The notes: generated from the letters alone by a model not told the origin. A stretch of 33,884 nucleotides of DNA from Elusimicrobia bacterium GWD2_63_28 (GCA_001799895.1 MGUI01000041.1:1-33884), one strand, 5' to 3'. Positions 13,658-21,884 are shown, counted from the first letter of the stretch. A program made the numbers and translations.

Positions 13658-15366
13658 AGGTGTATCTCTCGCTCGGCTCCAACCTGGGCGACCGCCTGGC
13701 CAATTTGCGCCGGGCGCTGGACCTGCTGGACGCCGGCGGCTGCTCTTTGCTGCGCGTCTCTTCCGTGTATGAAACGGCCCCCCTTTACTTCCTTAAACAG
13801 CCGGCCTTCTTCAACCTGGCCGCCGCCTGCGAAACCCCGCTGTCCCCGGAGGGTGTGCTGGCGCTGATAGCCCGCGTCGAGCGCGCCCTGAAGCGCCGCA
13901 GGCTCTTCCGCAATGGGCCCCGCACCGTCGACATAGACATACTCTTTTACGGCGGGCAATGCCTGAAGCGCGCGGGGCTGGAGATTCCCCACCCCCGCCT
14001 GGCCGAACGCGAATTCGTGCTGGCGCCGCTGGCTGAAATAGCGCCGGGCCTGCGGCATCCCGCCACGGGTATCTCCGCCGCAAAAATGCTGGGCGCGCTT
14101 AAAGAGCGCGGGGAGGCGCGCCGGCTGCCGGCCAGCTATCCCGAGGCCGAGGCCTGGCTCAAGGCCCTGCCGCCGCCGCCGGCCGACGCGCATTACTCAT
14201 TGGCCCCCGTCAGGGTCGCCCTGGCGGCGCTCGGCCACCCGGAAAAGAAGATGGGCACCGTCGTGCACCTGGCGGGCTCCACCGGCAAGACCAGCACCGC
14301 CTGCCTGGCGGCCGCGGCGCTTTCCGCCCACGGCTGGCGGACCGGGCTCTATACCAGCCCCCACGTCGGGCGGCTGCGCGAGCGCATAAAGCTGGACGGC
14401 CGCGACATCAATGAAAAAGATTTCCTGGACTGCTTCCTGCGGGTGGAATCCGTTGCCGCCGGCGAGCTTTCTTTTTTTGAAACGCTCACCGCGCTGTCCT
14501 TCCTCTATTTTTCGCTGAGCAAGGCGCGGTTCTCCGTGGTGGAGGCGGGGTTGGGCGGGCGCCTGGACGCCACCAACGCCGCCGACGGCGCCGTGGCCGG
14601 CATTACCTCTGTAAGCCTGGAGCACGCCGGGCTGCTGGGGCCGGGCCTTAAGAATATAGCCGCCCACAAGGCGGGCATCATAAAGAGGGGAGCCGCCGTA
14701 GTGGCCGGGGCGCTGCCTCCCCAGGCCGCCAGCATCGTCGGGCGCAAGGCGCGCGCCGCCGGCGCGGTACTGCACCGCCCGGGCCCGTGCCCGGCCGGAA
14801 CCGGGCTGGAACAGGCCGGGGCTTTCCAGCTTTCAAACGCCGCCTTCGCCCTGAAGGCCGCTGAGCTTGCCGCGCAGCACGCCGGGTTGAGGTTCAGCCC
14901 GGGCCTGGCCGTTAAGAAATTCAGGCGCGCCCTCCCGCCGGGACGCTTCCAGCGGCTGTCCGTCGACGGGCGCCGCTTAATAGTGGACGGCGCCCACAAT
15001 GCCGAGGGGATCAATGCGCTGCTGGGCGAATTTAAGTCTCCGCCTGTCTGCGTGGCTGCTTTCATGAACGACAAGGATATAGAAAAACTTGTCAGCGCCC
15101 TGGCTGTCTCGTCGTCAAAACTGATCCTGACCCGCTCTCTGTCCTACCGCTCGGCCGATCCCGCCGCGGTAAAAAAACTTCTTCCCCCCGCCGCGCGCCG
15201 CGGTGCGGAAGTTATTGAAGATCCTATGGTGGCTTTAAAGCGTGCCCTGCGGCTGGCGCCGCCGGGCGGGACGGTGCTGGTGGCCGGCAGCCTTTACCTG
15301 GCCGGCGACGTGCTGGCGGGGCTGAAGGGCCGCCGGGCCTTCCACCCCCGTGAAATGCTGGTTTAA
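13654..15366 (+). CDS. HPPK-folylpolyglutamate/dihydrofolate synthase fusion (FolK-FolC)
   Basis: 570 aa from the ATG at 13654 in the ATGA overlap with folP. Residues 1 to about 165 are a complete 6-hydroxymethyl-dihydropterin pyrophosphokinase: LSLGSNLGDRLANL, VSSVYETAPL, and RTVDIDILFYGG with metal ligands D93 and D95, then HPRLAEREFVLAPL. A linker of about 15 residues follows. From about 180 to 570 there is a Mur-ligase-type FolC: P-loop GSTGKTST with K212, YTSPHVGRLRERI, EAGLGGRLDATNA, HKAGIIK, PGRFQ, VDGAHN, then a C-terminal Rossmann domain. It would catalyse the step before FolP and the step after it. The fused arrangement is unusual, since separate folK and folC genes are the rule. 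No stop or frameshift occurs between the domains. Confidence 0.95.
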   Translation: MKVYLSLGSNLGDRLANLRRALDLLDAGGCSLLRVSSVYETAPLYFLKQPAFFNLAAACETPLSPEGVLALIARVERALKRRRLFRNGPRTVDIDILFYGGQCLKRAGLEIPHPRLAEREFVLAPLAEIAPGLRHPATGISAAKMLGALKERGEARRLPASYPEAEAWLKALPPPPADAHYSLAPVRVALAALGHPEKKMGTVVHLAGSTGKTSTACLAAAALSAHGWRTGLYTSPHVGRLRERIKLDGRDINEKDFLDCFLRVESVAAGELSFFETLTALSFLYFSLSKARFSVVEAGLGGRLDATNAADGAVAGITSVSLEHAGLLGPGLKNIAAHKAGIIKRGAAVVAGALPPQAASIVGRKARAAGAVLHRPGPCPAGTGLEQAGAFQLSNAAFALKAAELAAQHAGLRFSPGLAVKKFRRALPPGRFQRLSVDGRRLIVDGAHNAEGINALLGEFKSPPVCVAAFMNDKDIEKLVSALAVSSSKLILTRSLSYRSADPAAVKKLLPPAARRGAEVIEDPMVALKRALRLAPPGGTVLVAGSLYLAGDVLAGLKGRRAFHPREMLV

Positions 15367-15384
15367 ACCCCTGAAAAAGAAAAA

Positions 15385-15456
15385 TGTCCCCACCAGGAAT
15401 CGAACCTGGATTGCCTGCTTAGAAGGCAGGAGCTCTATCCTTTGAGCTATGGGGAC
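15385..15456 (-). tRNA. tRNA-Arg (TCT anticodon)
   Basis: On the minus strand there is a 7-bp acceptor GTCCCCA / TGGGGAC with discriminator A at 15385, a D arm (AGCTCAAAGGATAGAGC), an anticodon stem-loop CTGCCTTCTAAGCAG with anticodon TCT, and a T arm with GGTTCGATTCC. CCA is not encoded; T-rich sequence follows. A TAAAAT -10-like box lies at 15496-15491, giving a leader of about 25 nt. Confidence 0.96.
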
Positions 15457-15533
15457 CTGTGTGCGCCGGCATTCGCCCGGCGCGGGATATATTTTACAAA
15501 ATAACCGGTACGGCGGGGGCAGCCCGCCGCGCG

Positions 15534-16178
15534 CTAGGCCAGCGCCCTGCGGGCCAGGCGGTGAAGCTCGTCGTTGGCCAGGGCCCGGGCCTTCTTTTTT
15601 ATAACCCTGGAAAAGTATTCCTTCTCCGTCTTGGTGAACGGTTCGCGCCGGATCTTTTTCATCAGGAGCTCCCGCTGCCTGGGGGTAAAGATCTCGGCCA
15701 GGGCCGCTTCCAGGCCGTCCTGCTCTTCGGCCAGGGCCGCGCTCCTCAGCAGCGCTTTCCCCTTGAAGCCGGCCAGGAAGGTTTCCCTTAATCGTTCCGG
15801 CAGCACCAGCAGGTCTCCCAGCTCCAGTTCTGCGCCCTGCTCCAGTTTTCCTTTGAAATTGGCTATCAGCCTGGCTGGAAAAGAGCCGAAGAGCCGCTCC
15901 CGCCAGCCGAATTTAACCCCCAGGCTGTCGTAGAGGGCCAGGGAAACAATAATAAGTAATTTTAAATACTTCCTGTCTTCCTCCGGCAGGCAGGCGCTGG
16001 CGGCGGCATGATTCAGTTTCCCCCTCTCGCCGGCATTTGCCAGCAGCAGGGGAAAAGCCTCCCAGAACCGCTGTTCCCGGCTTTGAACGATATCGGCAAG
16101 GGTCCTGTTGTCGTCATCTTCCGCGCTGGTTCTGTACCCCAGTGCTGCCGCTTTTTCCGCCAGTTCTGTATTAGTCAT
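15534..16178 (-). CDS. Hypothetical protein, predicted cytoplasmic and helical
   Basis: 214 aa from the ATG at 16178; an upstream in-frame TTG at 16220 falls inside the dyad-rich control region and is less likely. There is no signal peptide or clear membrane span. The sequence is rich in Leu, Ala, Glu and Lys. The C-terminal block (FTPRQRELLMKKIR, then KTEKEYFSRVIKKKARALAND, then ELHRLARRAL) resembles a short helical, basic module I associate with regulatory or nucleic-acid-binding proteins, but I cannot name a family. A GC-rich hairpin (15511-15529) after the stop could be a weak terminator. The AT-rich inverted repeats upstream suggest tight regulation, perhaps by itself. Confidence 0.7.
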   Translation of the reverse strand: MTNTELAEKAAALGYRTSAEDDDNRTLADIVQSREQRFWEAFPLLLANAGERGKLNHAAASACLPEEDRKYLKLLIIVSLALYDSLGVKFGWRERLFGSFPARLIANFKGKLEQGAELELGDLLVLPERLRETFLAGFKGKALLRSAALAEEQDGLEAALAEIFTPRQRELLMKKIRREPFTKTEKEYFSRVIKKKARALANDELHRLARRALA

Positions 16179-16201
16179 GAAGTTTAATCCGTGCTTAAAA
16201 A

Positions 16202-16245
16202 TACAATCTATTGTATCCAAATATACAATATATTCAGATATTGTG
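16202..16245 (-). promoter_or_regulatory. AT-rich leader with repeated TACAAT/ATTGTA dyads
   Basis: Read on the plus strand, TACAAT (16202-16207) and ATTGTA (16210-16215) form a perfect dyad around CT. TACAAT (16224-16229) and ATTGTG (16240-16245) form a second, wider and imperfect dyad. The region precedes the ATG at 16178 and stands out in a GC-rich genome. It is probably the promoter/operator of the gene at 15534-16178; -10-like boxes overlap the dyads. Confidence 0.5.
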
Positions 16246-16282
16246 GAAGAGGATTAATCCACCTGTCAATGCTTGGAGGCGC

Positions 16283-16319
16283 AAAAAACCCCAAAAGGCT
16301 GCTGCTGCCTTTTGGGGTT
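16283..16319 (-). terminator. Rho-independent terminator
   Basis: Perfect 13-bp stem (16287-16299 with 16307-16319) and a 7-nt loop, followed on the minus strand by a run of T (16288-16283). It ends the transcript of the lipoprotein gene at 16338-17048. Confidence 0.92.
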
Positions 16320-16337
16320 AGCTGGGGTTAGACCGGG

Positions 16338-17048
16338 CTATTTTTTCGCGGCTTTCAGATCGCTTATAGTTTTAGCTATCCGGGCCTTGGCTTTTTTGCC
16401 CGGGGAGAGCGCAGCGGCTTTCTCGTAGTTCTTTATGGCCTCGGGGATATTGTTCTTCTTTTCCAGGCAATAGCCCAGGCCCAGGTGGGCGTTGGCCAGG
16501 TCTTTGCCGGCGGTTTTCAGTTCCGCGGCTTTCTTTATGGCCGCGGCAAAGGCTTCCTGCGCTTTAGGCTCGCTGCCGACCCTTAGCAGCATTGCGCCCT
16601 GCCTCTCCAGCAGGTAGACCGCGCGGGCGTCGCCGGCGGGCAGGAAGGGGATGGCCGCCCCGTATTCAGCCGCGGCTGACTTGTACTTCTTTTTGAAAGC
16701 GTACTTTTTAGCGGCGTTAATATGATATTCCAGGTCCCCCCCGGCTTGATCGGCGCTGCCGGCCAGGGCCGGCGCCGCGGCTGCTGGTTTCTCAGCGGGG
16801 GCCGCCTCAGGAGCGGGCGCAGGTTTCGGGGCGGGCGCGGCTTCCGCCGGCGGGAGGGCTTTCGCCCGGGCCTGCGGCGGCATATACTTCATGGGCACGC
16901 CGGGCAGGGAGAAAGCCTGGGACGAATCGTTGTCTCTCGACGGGAGCTCTACCGTTTCTTCTTCAGCCGGTGCGGACCCGGACCTTTTCATGCCGGAGCA
17001 GCCGGCCAGAAGAGCGAATGATAAAACCGCAATGAAAGTCTTTCCCAT
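16338..17048 (-). CDS. TPR-containing lipoprotein
   Basis: 236 aa from the ATG at 17048. Signal peptide II with lipobox LLAGC (Cys near residue 16) implies a lipid-anchored envelope protein. A long Ala/Pro-rich linker (about 60-105) is followed by TPR-like helical repeats (about 115-225, with AKKYAFKKKYKSAAAEYGAAI and ANAHLGLGYCLEKKNNIPEAIKNYEKAAALSP). TPRs mediate protein contacts, and the partner is unknown. The start was chosen because a signal peptide begins there and TATCAT sits 6 nt upstream. An in-frame start 9 codons earlier would put the ATG upstream of that box. Confidence 0.85.
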   Translation of the reverse strand: MGKTFIAVLSFALLAGCSGMKRSGSAPAEEETVELPSRDNDSSQAFSLPGVPMKYMPPQARAKALPPAEAAPAPKPAPAPEAAPAEKPAAAAPALAGSADQAGGDLEYHINAAKKYAFKKKYKSAAAEYGAAIPFLPAGDARAVYLLERQGAMLLRVGSEPKAQEAFAAAIKKAAELKTAGKDLANAHLGLGYCLEKKNNIPEAIKNYEKAAALSPGKKAKARIAKTISDLKAAKK

Positions 17049-17054
17049 ACGCTT

Positions 17055-17060
17055 ATGATA
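17055..17060 (-). promoter_or_regulatory. -10 box adjacent to start codon (predicted leaderless mRNA)
   Basis: TATCAT on the minus strand, 6 nt (AAGCGT) before the ATG at 17048. No ribosome binding site fits in the gap. Confidence 0.5.
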
Positions 17061-17107
17061 CAAAAAAGAGGCCATATTTTGCCGGGGGTTGGCCGGCCGG
17101 GGCGCGG

Positions 17108-18085
17108 TCAGGGCGCGGAGAGGGTCCTGAGATGCGCGTTGAGTTCGCGCAGGGTGCCGAAAGACAGGGTCTTAAGTTCCGCTGCCCCGAAGACCCGGCC
17201 GTAGGGGTAGTAATGCGCCTTGTAGCCGTCGCCCTGTTTCTCTAAGTGCAGGTCGAAGCCGCCGGCCTGCAGCACCAGCCCGGTTTTCTCCCTCCCGGCG
17301 CAGGGAGCTGCGGTGCAGGGGCTTGAAACGCCCGTCTCGTTAACCTTCAGCGGCGGCGGGGCGCTCCGGGCCAGGCTCACCACGGCGTAGTGCGGAAAAT
17401 TCAGGTTGAGCCCGGGCAGTCTTGCCGCGAAGTCTTTGAGGGCGGCGTGCAGTGCTTCGATGTTTTCCACGCCGTAGGAGGCCGGGTCGGCGCCTTTCAG
17501 CACGGCGTAGAAACCCGCGGGCTCCCGGTCGAGGAAAAGGGGGATCACCGGCTCGGCGGGATCGTAGTCGAGGATCAGCCTGCCCGTGACCGGGTCGACC
17601 AGCAGCCATTTCCCGGCCGCGTAAACTTCCACGAAGACGTGCCCGTAGACCGACGGGGAGGTCTTGAACTCGCGCGCCCAGCGCAGGCTGGCGCCGTCCG
17701 CCAGCCGTGCCGGGAAGCCGAGCCCGCGCAGGACGGCCGCGTACATGAGGGCCCAGTCGTGGCAGCCGCCCAGCCGGCGCTCTTTCAGCAGGCCGGCGGC
17801 GGTGGTCTTCCCGACGGTGGCCCCGCCCAGCGCCGCGCTGTCGAAACTGTCCTCCAGCCAGAAGCGCACGGCGGAGAGGGTCTGTATGTCCCCGGCCTCC
17901 TCAGGGAGGGCTAGCTCGGCGCGTACCTCCTCCATGGCGGTGCCCGAGAGGTGGCTCTGCGGCCCCTGCTCGAGGAAGAACCTGGGAGTGGAGTAGTCCG
18001 GTTCCGGCTTGTCTCCCTGCGCCTGCGCTCCGGAGAGCGCAAGGCAGCAGAGGAGGGCGGCCGCGTTCAGTTCTTTAAGTTTCAT
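17108..18085 (-). CDS. Exported transglutaminase-like (papain-fold) protein
   Basis: 325 aa. A signal peptide is likely (residues 1 to about 22, ending AQAQ). The transglutaminase-like core shows a Cys-His-Asp triad: C108 (RLGGCHDWALMYAAVLRGLGFPARL), H149 (SVYGHVFVEVY) and D164 (LLVDPVTG). This is the pattern of bacterial transglutaminase-like cysteine proteases or amidases. Substrates are unknown; peptidoglycan or envelope protein processing is possible. A C-terminal domain of about 120 residues is unassigned and carries two nearby Cys (SSPCTAAPC). The start is supported by AAGGGA 6 nt upstream. It is separated from the TPR lipoprotein by about 60 nt. Confidence 0.85.
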   Translation of the reverse strand: MKLKELNAAALLCCLALSGAQAQGDKPEPDYSTPRFFLEQGPQSHLSGTAMEEVRAELALPEEAGDIQTLSAVRFWLEDSFDSAALGGATVGKTTAAGLLKERRLGGCHDWALMYAAVLRGLGFPARLADGASLRWAREFKTSPSVYGHVFVEVYAAGKWLLVDPVTGRLILDYDPAEPVIPLFLDREPAGFYAVLKGADPASYGVENIEALHAALKDFAARLPGLNLNFPHYAVVSLARSAPPPLKVNETGVSSPCTAAPCAGREKTGLVLQAGGFDLHLEKQGDGYKAHYYPYGRVFGAAELKTLSFGTLRELNAHLRTLSAP

Positions 18086-18240
18086 GCGTATTCCCTTATG
18101 ATTTGAAGCAGGTCAGCCCGGCGGCGCGGCATTCTCCTGCGGCCGGGGCTTACGGATATTTAACCAGTTTCGCCGGCTGAAAGAAAGACGGGCGCGTTCG
18201 CTCAGCCGCGGCGCTGTCGGCGGCGGGAGGCGCTATATTA

Positions 18241-18246
18241 TATAAT
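18241..18246 (+). promoter_or_regulatory. -10 box adjacent to start codon (predicted leaderless mRNA)
   Basis: A perfect TATAAT lies 8 nt before the ATG at 18255. The preceding 10 nt are also AT-rich (TATAT) in an otherwise GC-rich intergenic region. No ribosome binding site is present. Confidence 0.55.
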
Positions 18247-18254
18247 TACCCTTA

Positions 18255-19064
18255 ATGGCGAGAGTTTTTACCGGGATTTTTTCTGCCTGCCTGCTGCTGG
18301 GCGCGGCCGGCTGCGGGCCGCGTTTCGGCGACGGGGCGGAGCTGGAGCGGCAGGGCCGCTACCTGGCGGCGGCCGAAAAGTACAGGGCTTTCGCGCTCAG
18401 GAACCCGGCGGACCCTTCTTCCCCCAAGGCGCTGGCCTCGGCGGCGGAACTCTATTCCGTGAAGCTGGGGCTCTGCGCCCAGTCCAGGCCGCTGCTGGAG
18501 CGGCTGGCGCGGGAATATCCCTCCTATAAAATGCCGGAGGACCTGTTCCGCCGCATTTTCGTCTGCCCCGACTATTTCCCCGCCGGGCCCGGGCTGCGCT
18601 GGCGCTACGGCGACTCCCAGACGCTGGGCAAGAACGCCGTGCAGACGGTGGAGGTGACGGATCATACCTCCCGCGGCGCGGTCATAAAGAGCGCTTTTTA
18701 CGCCGGAGACCAGCTGGTCAGCAGCCAGAAAAAGACCTACCGCTTCGCCGGCATGGATTTTGTGGAGAAACAGGAGCGCAAAGACACGGTCATCCTGGAT
18801 TACCCGCTGGAGCAGGGCAAAACCTGGGAGTCCAGCGGGCCCGAGGGGCGGCTGGAGTTCCGCGTGGAAAAAGCCGGGCTCAAAGTAAAGGTGGGCGCCG
18901 GGGAATTCGCCGACTGCGTTAAGGTGCGCCGCCGCGCCGCCGGGATGCCGTCGTGGATCTACGAGTATTACGCGCCCTGGACCGGCAAGATCCTCACTTC
19001 GGTGGGCGGGCCGGGGTACGAGAACAGGGTGACGGAGCTGCTGCAATATGAAGAAAAAAAATAG
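18255..19064 (+). CDS. Lipoprotein of unknown function
   Basis: 269 aa. The N-terminal signal carries a lipobox (LGAAGC, Cys near residue 20). Residues about 28-95 look like TPR-type helices (LERQGRYLAAAEKYRAFALRNP). The rest is beta-rich with alternating charged and hydrophobic strands (for example LEFRVEKAGLKVKVGAGEF), resembling the beta-sheet domains of envelope lipoproteins; no named family is recognised. It is the first gene of an operon with the nuclease (17-bp overlap) and the glycerol kinase. Confidence 0.8.
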   Translation: MARVFTGIFSACLLLGAAGCGPRFGDGAELERQGRYLAAAEKYRAFALRNPADPSSPKALASAAELYSVKLGLCAQSRPLLERLAREYPSYKMPEDLFRRIFVCPDYFPAGPGLRWRYGDSQTLGKNAVQTVEVTDHTSRGAVIKSAFYAGDQLVSSQKKTYRFAGMDFVEKQERKDTVILDYPLEQGKTWESSGPEGRLEFRVEKAGLKVKVGAGEFADCVKVRRRAAGMPSWIYEYYAPWTGKILTSVGGPGYENRVTELLQYEEKK

Positions 19065-20316
19065 CGGGCCGGACGCGCCCGCCGCCGCCGGGCTGTTCGG
19101 CGAGGCACTGCCCCCCGCGCCCGCGAAGAAGGACGGGCTGCTGGCTTTCTCCTATTCCAAGATGTCGCTCTACGAGGAGTGCCCGCTCAAGTACAAGTTC
19201 AAGTACCTCGACAAGATCAAGGAAGAGCCCAAGTTCTACTTCGCTTTCGGCTCCGCCATCCATTCCGCGCTGGAGTTCCTGTACTCCGTCAAGAATCCCC
19301 CCTTCCCGACGATAGAGGAGGTCTGCGAGGCCTTCCGGGCGGAGTGGAACAGCAAGTCCTACCTGGAGAAGGGCTACCGCACCCAGGCTAAATCCGACGA
19401 CGATTACCAGAAGGGCCTGCTGATGCTGAAGGCCTATTATGAGCACAACCGCGCCCGCTTCGCCCCGCCCTTCCTGGTGGAGTATTCCACCGACGTGGAG
19501 GTGGACGGCCTGCTGGTGCGCACCATCTCCGACCGCATCGAGCATCTGGGCGGCGGCGAGATCACCATCATCGATTACAAGACCGGCAAGGACGTCAAGC
19601 GCCAGCCCGCCCAGCTCTACATGTACCAGAAGATCACCGAGCTGGACCCGCGGCTGAAAGAAAAGATCGCCGAGACCTACGGCACCCGCGTGAGCTCCGT
19701 CAGGATCCGCGAACTGCTCTATTACCACGTGCCGACCAATAAGGAATACACTTTTGAACGCGCCGATGACAAAGAGATAGGGAGCTTCTGGGAGCGCGTG
19801 CTCGGCGTGGCCGAAAATATCCGCGGCCTGAAGTTCGAGCCCACGCCCGGGGACCGCCAGTGCGGCTGGTGCGACTACAAGTCGCTCTGCCCCGTTTTTT
19901 TCGCAGGGGCGCAGCCGGCGCCGCAGCTCCGGCTGCCGGCCTCCGACAGCGTCGAGGTGCTGGTGGACCGCTACGGCCGCCTGAAGGAGCGCATGGACGA
20001 AATCCAGGCGCAGCTCGACGAGGTGGCCGCGGACATCGCCCGCTCCGCCAGGGACGGCGCCGAGTATTCCGGCTCCCAGTACACCGCCCGGATCAGCAAG
20101 CGGGGCAAGTGGGAGTTCAAGGACCGCGACGCGGTGATAAACGTGCTGAACCAGTTCGACCTGTACAAGGACGCGCTTACGCTGACTCTGACCGGGATAA
20201 CCAATGTGCTGGAAAATCCGGGGCTGCCTGATGAGGCCCGCAAGAAGCTGCTCGAGCTGGCCGTGAAAAAGACCGCCACCGACATAAAAGTTCTTAAGAA
20301 AGAGGGCCTGATCTAG
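19048..20316 (+). CDS. RecB-like PD-(D/E)XK nuclease with Fe-S cluster cysteines
   Basis: 422 aa. The N-terminal part (about 30-290) is a PD-(D/E)XK domain of the AddB/Cas4/Dna2 type: YSKMSLYEECPLKYKFKY, GSAIHSALE (conserved His), ISDRIEHL with D162, IIDYKTGK with D176 and K178, and a QLYMYQ motif. Four cysteines (C45, C272, C275, C281) sit as in nucleases whose 4Fe-4S cluster staples the domain ends together. A C-terminal extension (about 310-422) is predicted as coiled coil plus a small mixed region and is unassigned. There is no helicase domain. It probably acts in DNA end processing or repair, but its partner is not in the window. Confidence 0.9.
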   Translation: MKKKNSGPDAPAAAGLFGEALPPAPAKKDGLLAFSYSKMSLYEECPLKYKFKYLDKIKEEPKFYFAFGSAIHSALEFLYSVKNPPFPTIEEVCEAFRAEWNSKSYLEKGYRTQAKSDDDYQKGLLMLKAYYEHNRARFAPPFLVEYSTDVEVDGLLVRTISDRIEHLGGGEITIIDYKTGKDVKRQPAQLYMYQKITELDPRLKEKIAETYGTRVSSVRIRELLYYHVPTNKEYTFERADDKEIGSFWERVLGVAENIRGLKFEPTPGDRQCGWCDYKSLCPVFFAGAQPAPQLRLPASDSVEVLVDRYGRLKERMDEIQAQLDEVAADIARSARDGAEYSGSQYTARISKRGKWEFKDRDAVINVLNQFDLYKDALTLTLTGITNVLENPGLPDEARKKLLELAVKKTATDIKVLKKEGLI

Positions 20317-20327
20317 CGGCGGGACAT

Positions 20328-21824
20328 ATGGCTGAAAAATTCATAATAGTCCTGGACCAGGGCAGCTCCAGCTCCCGCGCGCTGGCTTTCGACCTCGAAG
20401 GCAATATCCGCTATAAATCGCAGCGCAAGATCGAGGCCGCCTATCCCGGGCCGGGACGCGCCGAATACGACGCCGAGAAGCTGTTCCAGTCGCAGGCCGA
20501 CAGCCTCAACGAAGTTCTTGCCAAACTCCCGGAAGGGGCGGAAGTTCCCGCGCTGGGCATTGCGGCCCAGCGCTCTACCGTGGTCTTCTGGGACAGGCAC
20601 ACCGGGGCCCCGCTGGCCCCGGCGCTGAGCTGGCAGGACGGCCGGGCGCTGGAGCTGCTCGGCAAGGTGCCGGTCTCCAACACGAAGATCCACGACCTCA
20701 CCGGGCTTTACAAGACCCCGTATTACAGCGCCTCCAAGATAGCCTGGGCGCTGGAAAATTATCCCGAAGTGAAAGCCGCCGCCGGCGAGAAGCGGCTGCT
20801 GGCGGCCCCGGTGGCCTCCTACCTGCTCTGGCGCCTTTCCGGCGGCAGGAATTTCGTCATAGATCCCTCGCAGGCGCAGCGCACCCTGCTGTTCAACCTG
20901 CGCAGGCTGCGCTGGGAGCCCGGCCTGCTGGCCGCTTTCGGGGTGGACAGGGCGCTGCTGCCGGAGATAAAGCCCAGCGTCGGCCGGCTCGGCTCGGTAG
21001 AGGCCGGCGGGCGCCGCATCCCGGTGACCGCCATGCTGGGCGACCAGCAGGCGGCCATGCTCGGCCTCGGCCTCGAAGCGCCCAATTCCGCCGCGCTCAA
21101 TTACGGCACCGGGGCCTTCCTGCTGGTGAACACCGGCCGCAAGCCGCTCAAGATCCGCGGCCTGCTGAACTCTTTCGGCTGGCAGGCGGGCAAGGGCAGG
21201 AAGAACGTCTGCTATTTCACCGAAAGCACCGTGAACTCCGCCGGCACCGCCCTGGAATGGCTGCGCCTGAAGTTCGGCCTTTTCGAGGATATTTCCGAAG
21301 TGGACGGCATGTGCCGCAAGTCCGCCAACCGCCTGCACTGCCTGCCGGCCATCGGCGGGCTGGGCGCGCCTTACTGGGATTTCAACGCCTTCACCACTTT
21401 CTCGGGCTTCTCGGCGCACTCGGATAAATACGACGTGGTGCGCGGCGTCACCGAGGGCATCGCCTACATGGTGGCCGACGCCTTCGACCTGGTGAAAAAG
21501 AAGGGCTTCAGGATAGAAGAGCTGAAGGTCTCCGGCGGGCTCTCGAAGATAGACTGGCTGCTGCAGTTCCAGGCGGATATCACCGGCGCGCGCCTGACGG
21601 CGCTGGAAGAAAGCGAAGCCACCGCCATGGGGGCGGGGCTCGCCGCCGCGCGGGGGCTGGGGCTGGCCCCGCAGTGGTCGGCCAAAGTCTCGTCGAGGGT
21701 ATTTACCCCGGCCATCGGCGAAGAAGAGCGGCAGAACCTCATAAAGGGCTGGCGGTTGTTCGTCAAGGACATCCGCCGCACCAGCCGCGGCCTGCGAAAA
21801 CTGAACATCCTCCCCCACGCTTAA
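20328..21824 (+). CDS. glpK: FGGY-family carbohydrate kinase, glycerol kinase-like
   Basis: 498 aa, normal for the family. It shows DQGSSSSRALAFD (phosphate 1), QRSTVVFWDRHTGAPLAPALSWQD, a GDQQAAMLG turn, NYGTGAFLLVNTG (phosphate 2), ESTVNSAGTALEWL, GGLGAPYWD and the adenosine motif VSGGLSKIDWLLQFQAD. These are closer to glycerol kinase than to xylulo- or gluconokinases. The reaction would be glycerol to glycerol-3-phosphate. Substrate assignment within FGGY kinases is uncertain, as the ETTS-like and TDPSNASRT-like stretches are diverged (PSQAQRT). It is last in the operon, with a strong terminator 11 nt downstream. Confidence 0.85.
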   Translation: MAEKFIIVLDQGSSSSRALAFDLEGNIRYKSQRKIEAAYPGPGRAEYDAEKLFQSQADSLNEVLAKLPEGAEVPALGIAAQRSTVVFWDRHTGAPLAPALSWQDGRALELLGKVPVSNTKIHDLTGLYKTPYYSASKIAWALENYPEVKAAAGEKRLLAAPVASYLLWRLSGGRNFVIDPSQAQRTLLFNLRRLRWEPGLLAAFGVDRALLPEIKPSVGRLGSVEAGGRRIPVTAMLGDQQAAMLGLGLEAPNSAALNYGTGAFLLVNTGRKPLKIRGLLNSFGWQAGKGRKNVCYFTESTVNSAGTALEWLRLKFGLFEDISEVDGMCRKSANRLHCLPAIGGLGAPYWDFNAFTTFSGFSAHSDKYDVVRGVTEGIAYMVADAFDLVKKKGFRIEELKVSGGLSKIDWLLQFQADITGARLTALEESEATAMGAGLAAARGLGLAPQWSAKVSSRVFTPAIGEEERQNLIKGWRLFVKDIRRTSRGLRKLNILPHA

Positions 21825-21834
21825 CTCCGGCGAT

Positions 21835-21870
21835 AAAAAAGGACGGGCTTTACGGGCCCGTCCTTTTTTA
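21835..21870. terminator. Bidirectional Rho-independent terminator
   Basis: Stem GGACGGGC / GCCCGTCC (21841-21848 with 21856-21863), loop of 7 nt, flanked by A6 on one side and T7 on the other, so it works on both strands. It separates the convergent glpK and trxB operons. Confidence 0.93.
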
Positions 21871-21884
21871 TTTTTGCCGTCTTA

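Noticed and set aside
15511..15529. Hairpin after the 214-aa gene as a strong terminator
   Set aside because: The stem CGGCGGG/CCCGCCG is good, but only a broken T-rich stretch follows on the minus strand, so it is noted only as a weak candidate.
20313..21818. Long antisense open frame opposite glpK
   Set aside because: It is the mirror frame of a strongly conserved kinase gene, with Gly/Arg/His-rich composition and no family motifs. Similar mirror frames opposite the synthetase (28533-30977) and the Fe-ADH (30962-32149) were rejected for the same reason.
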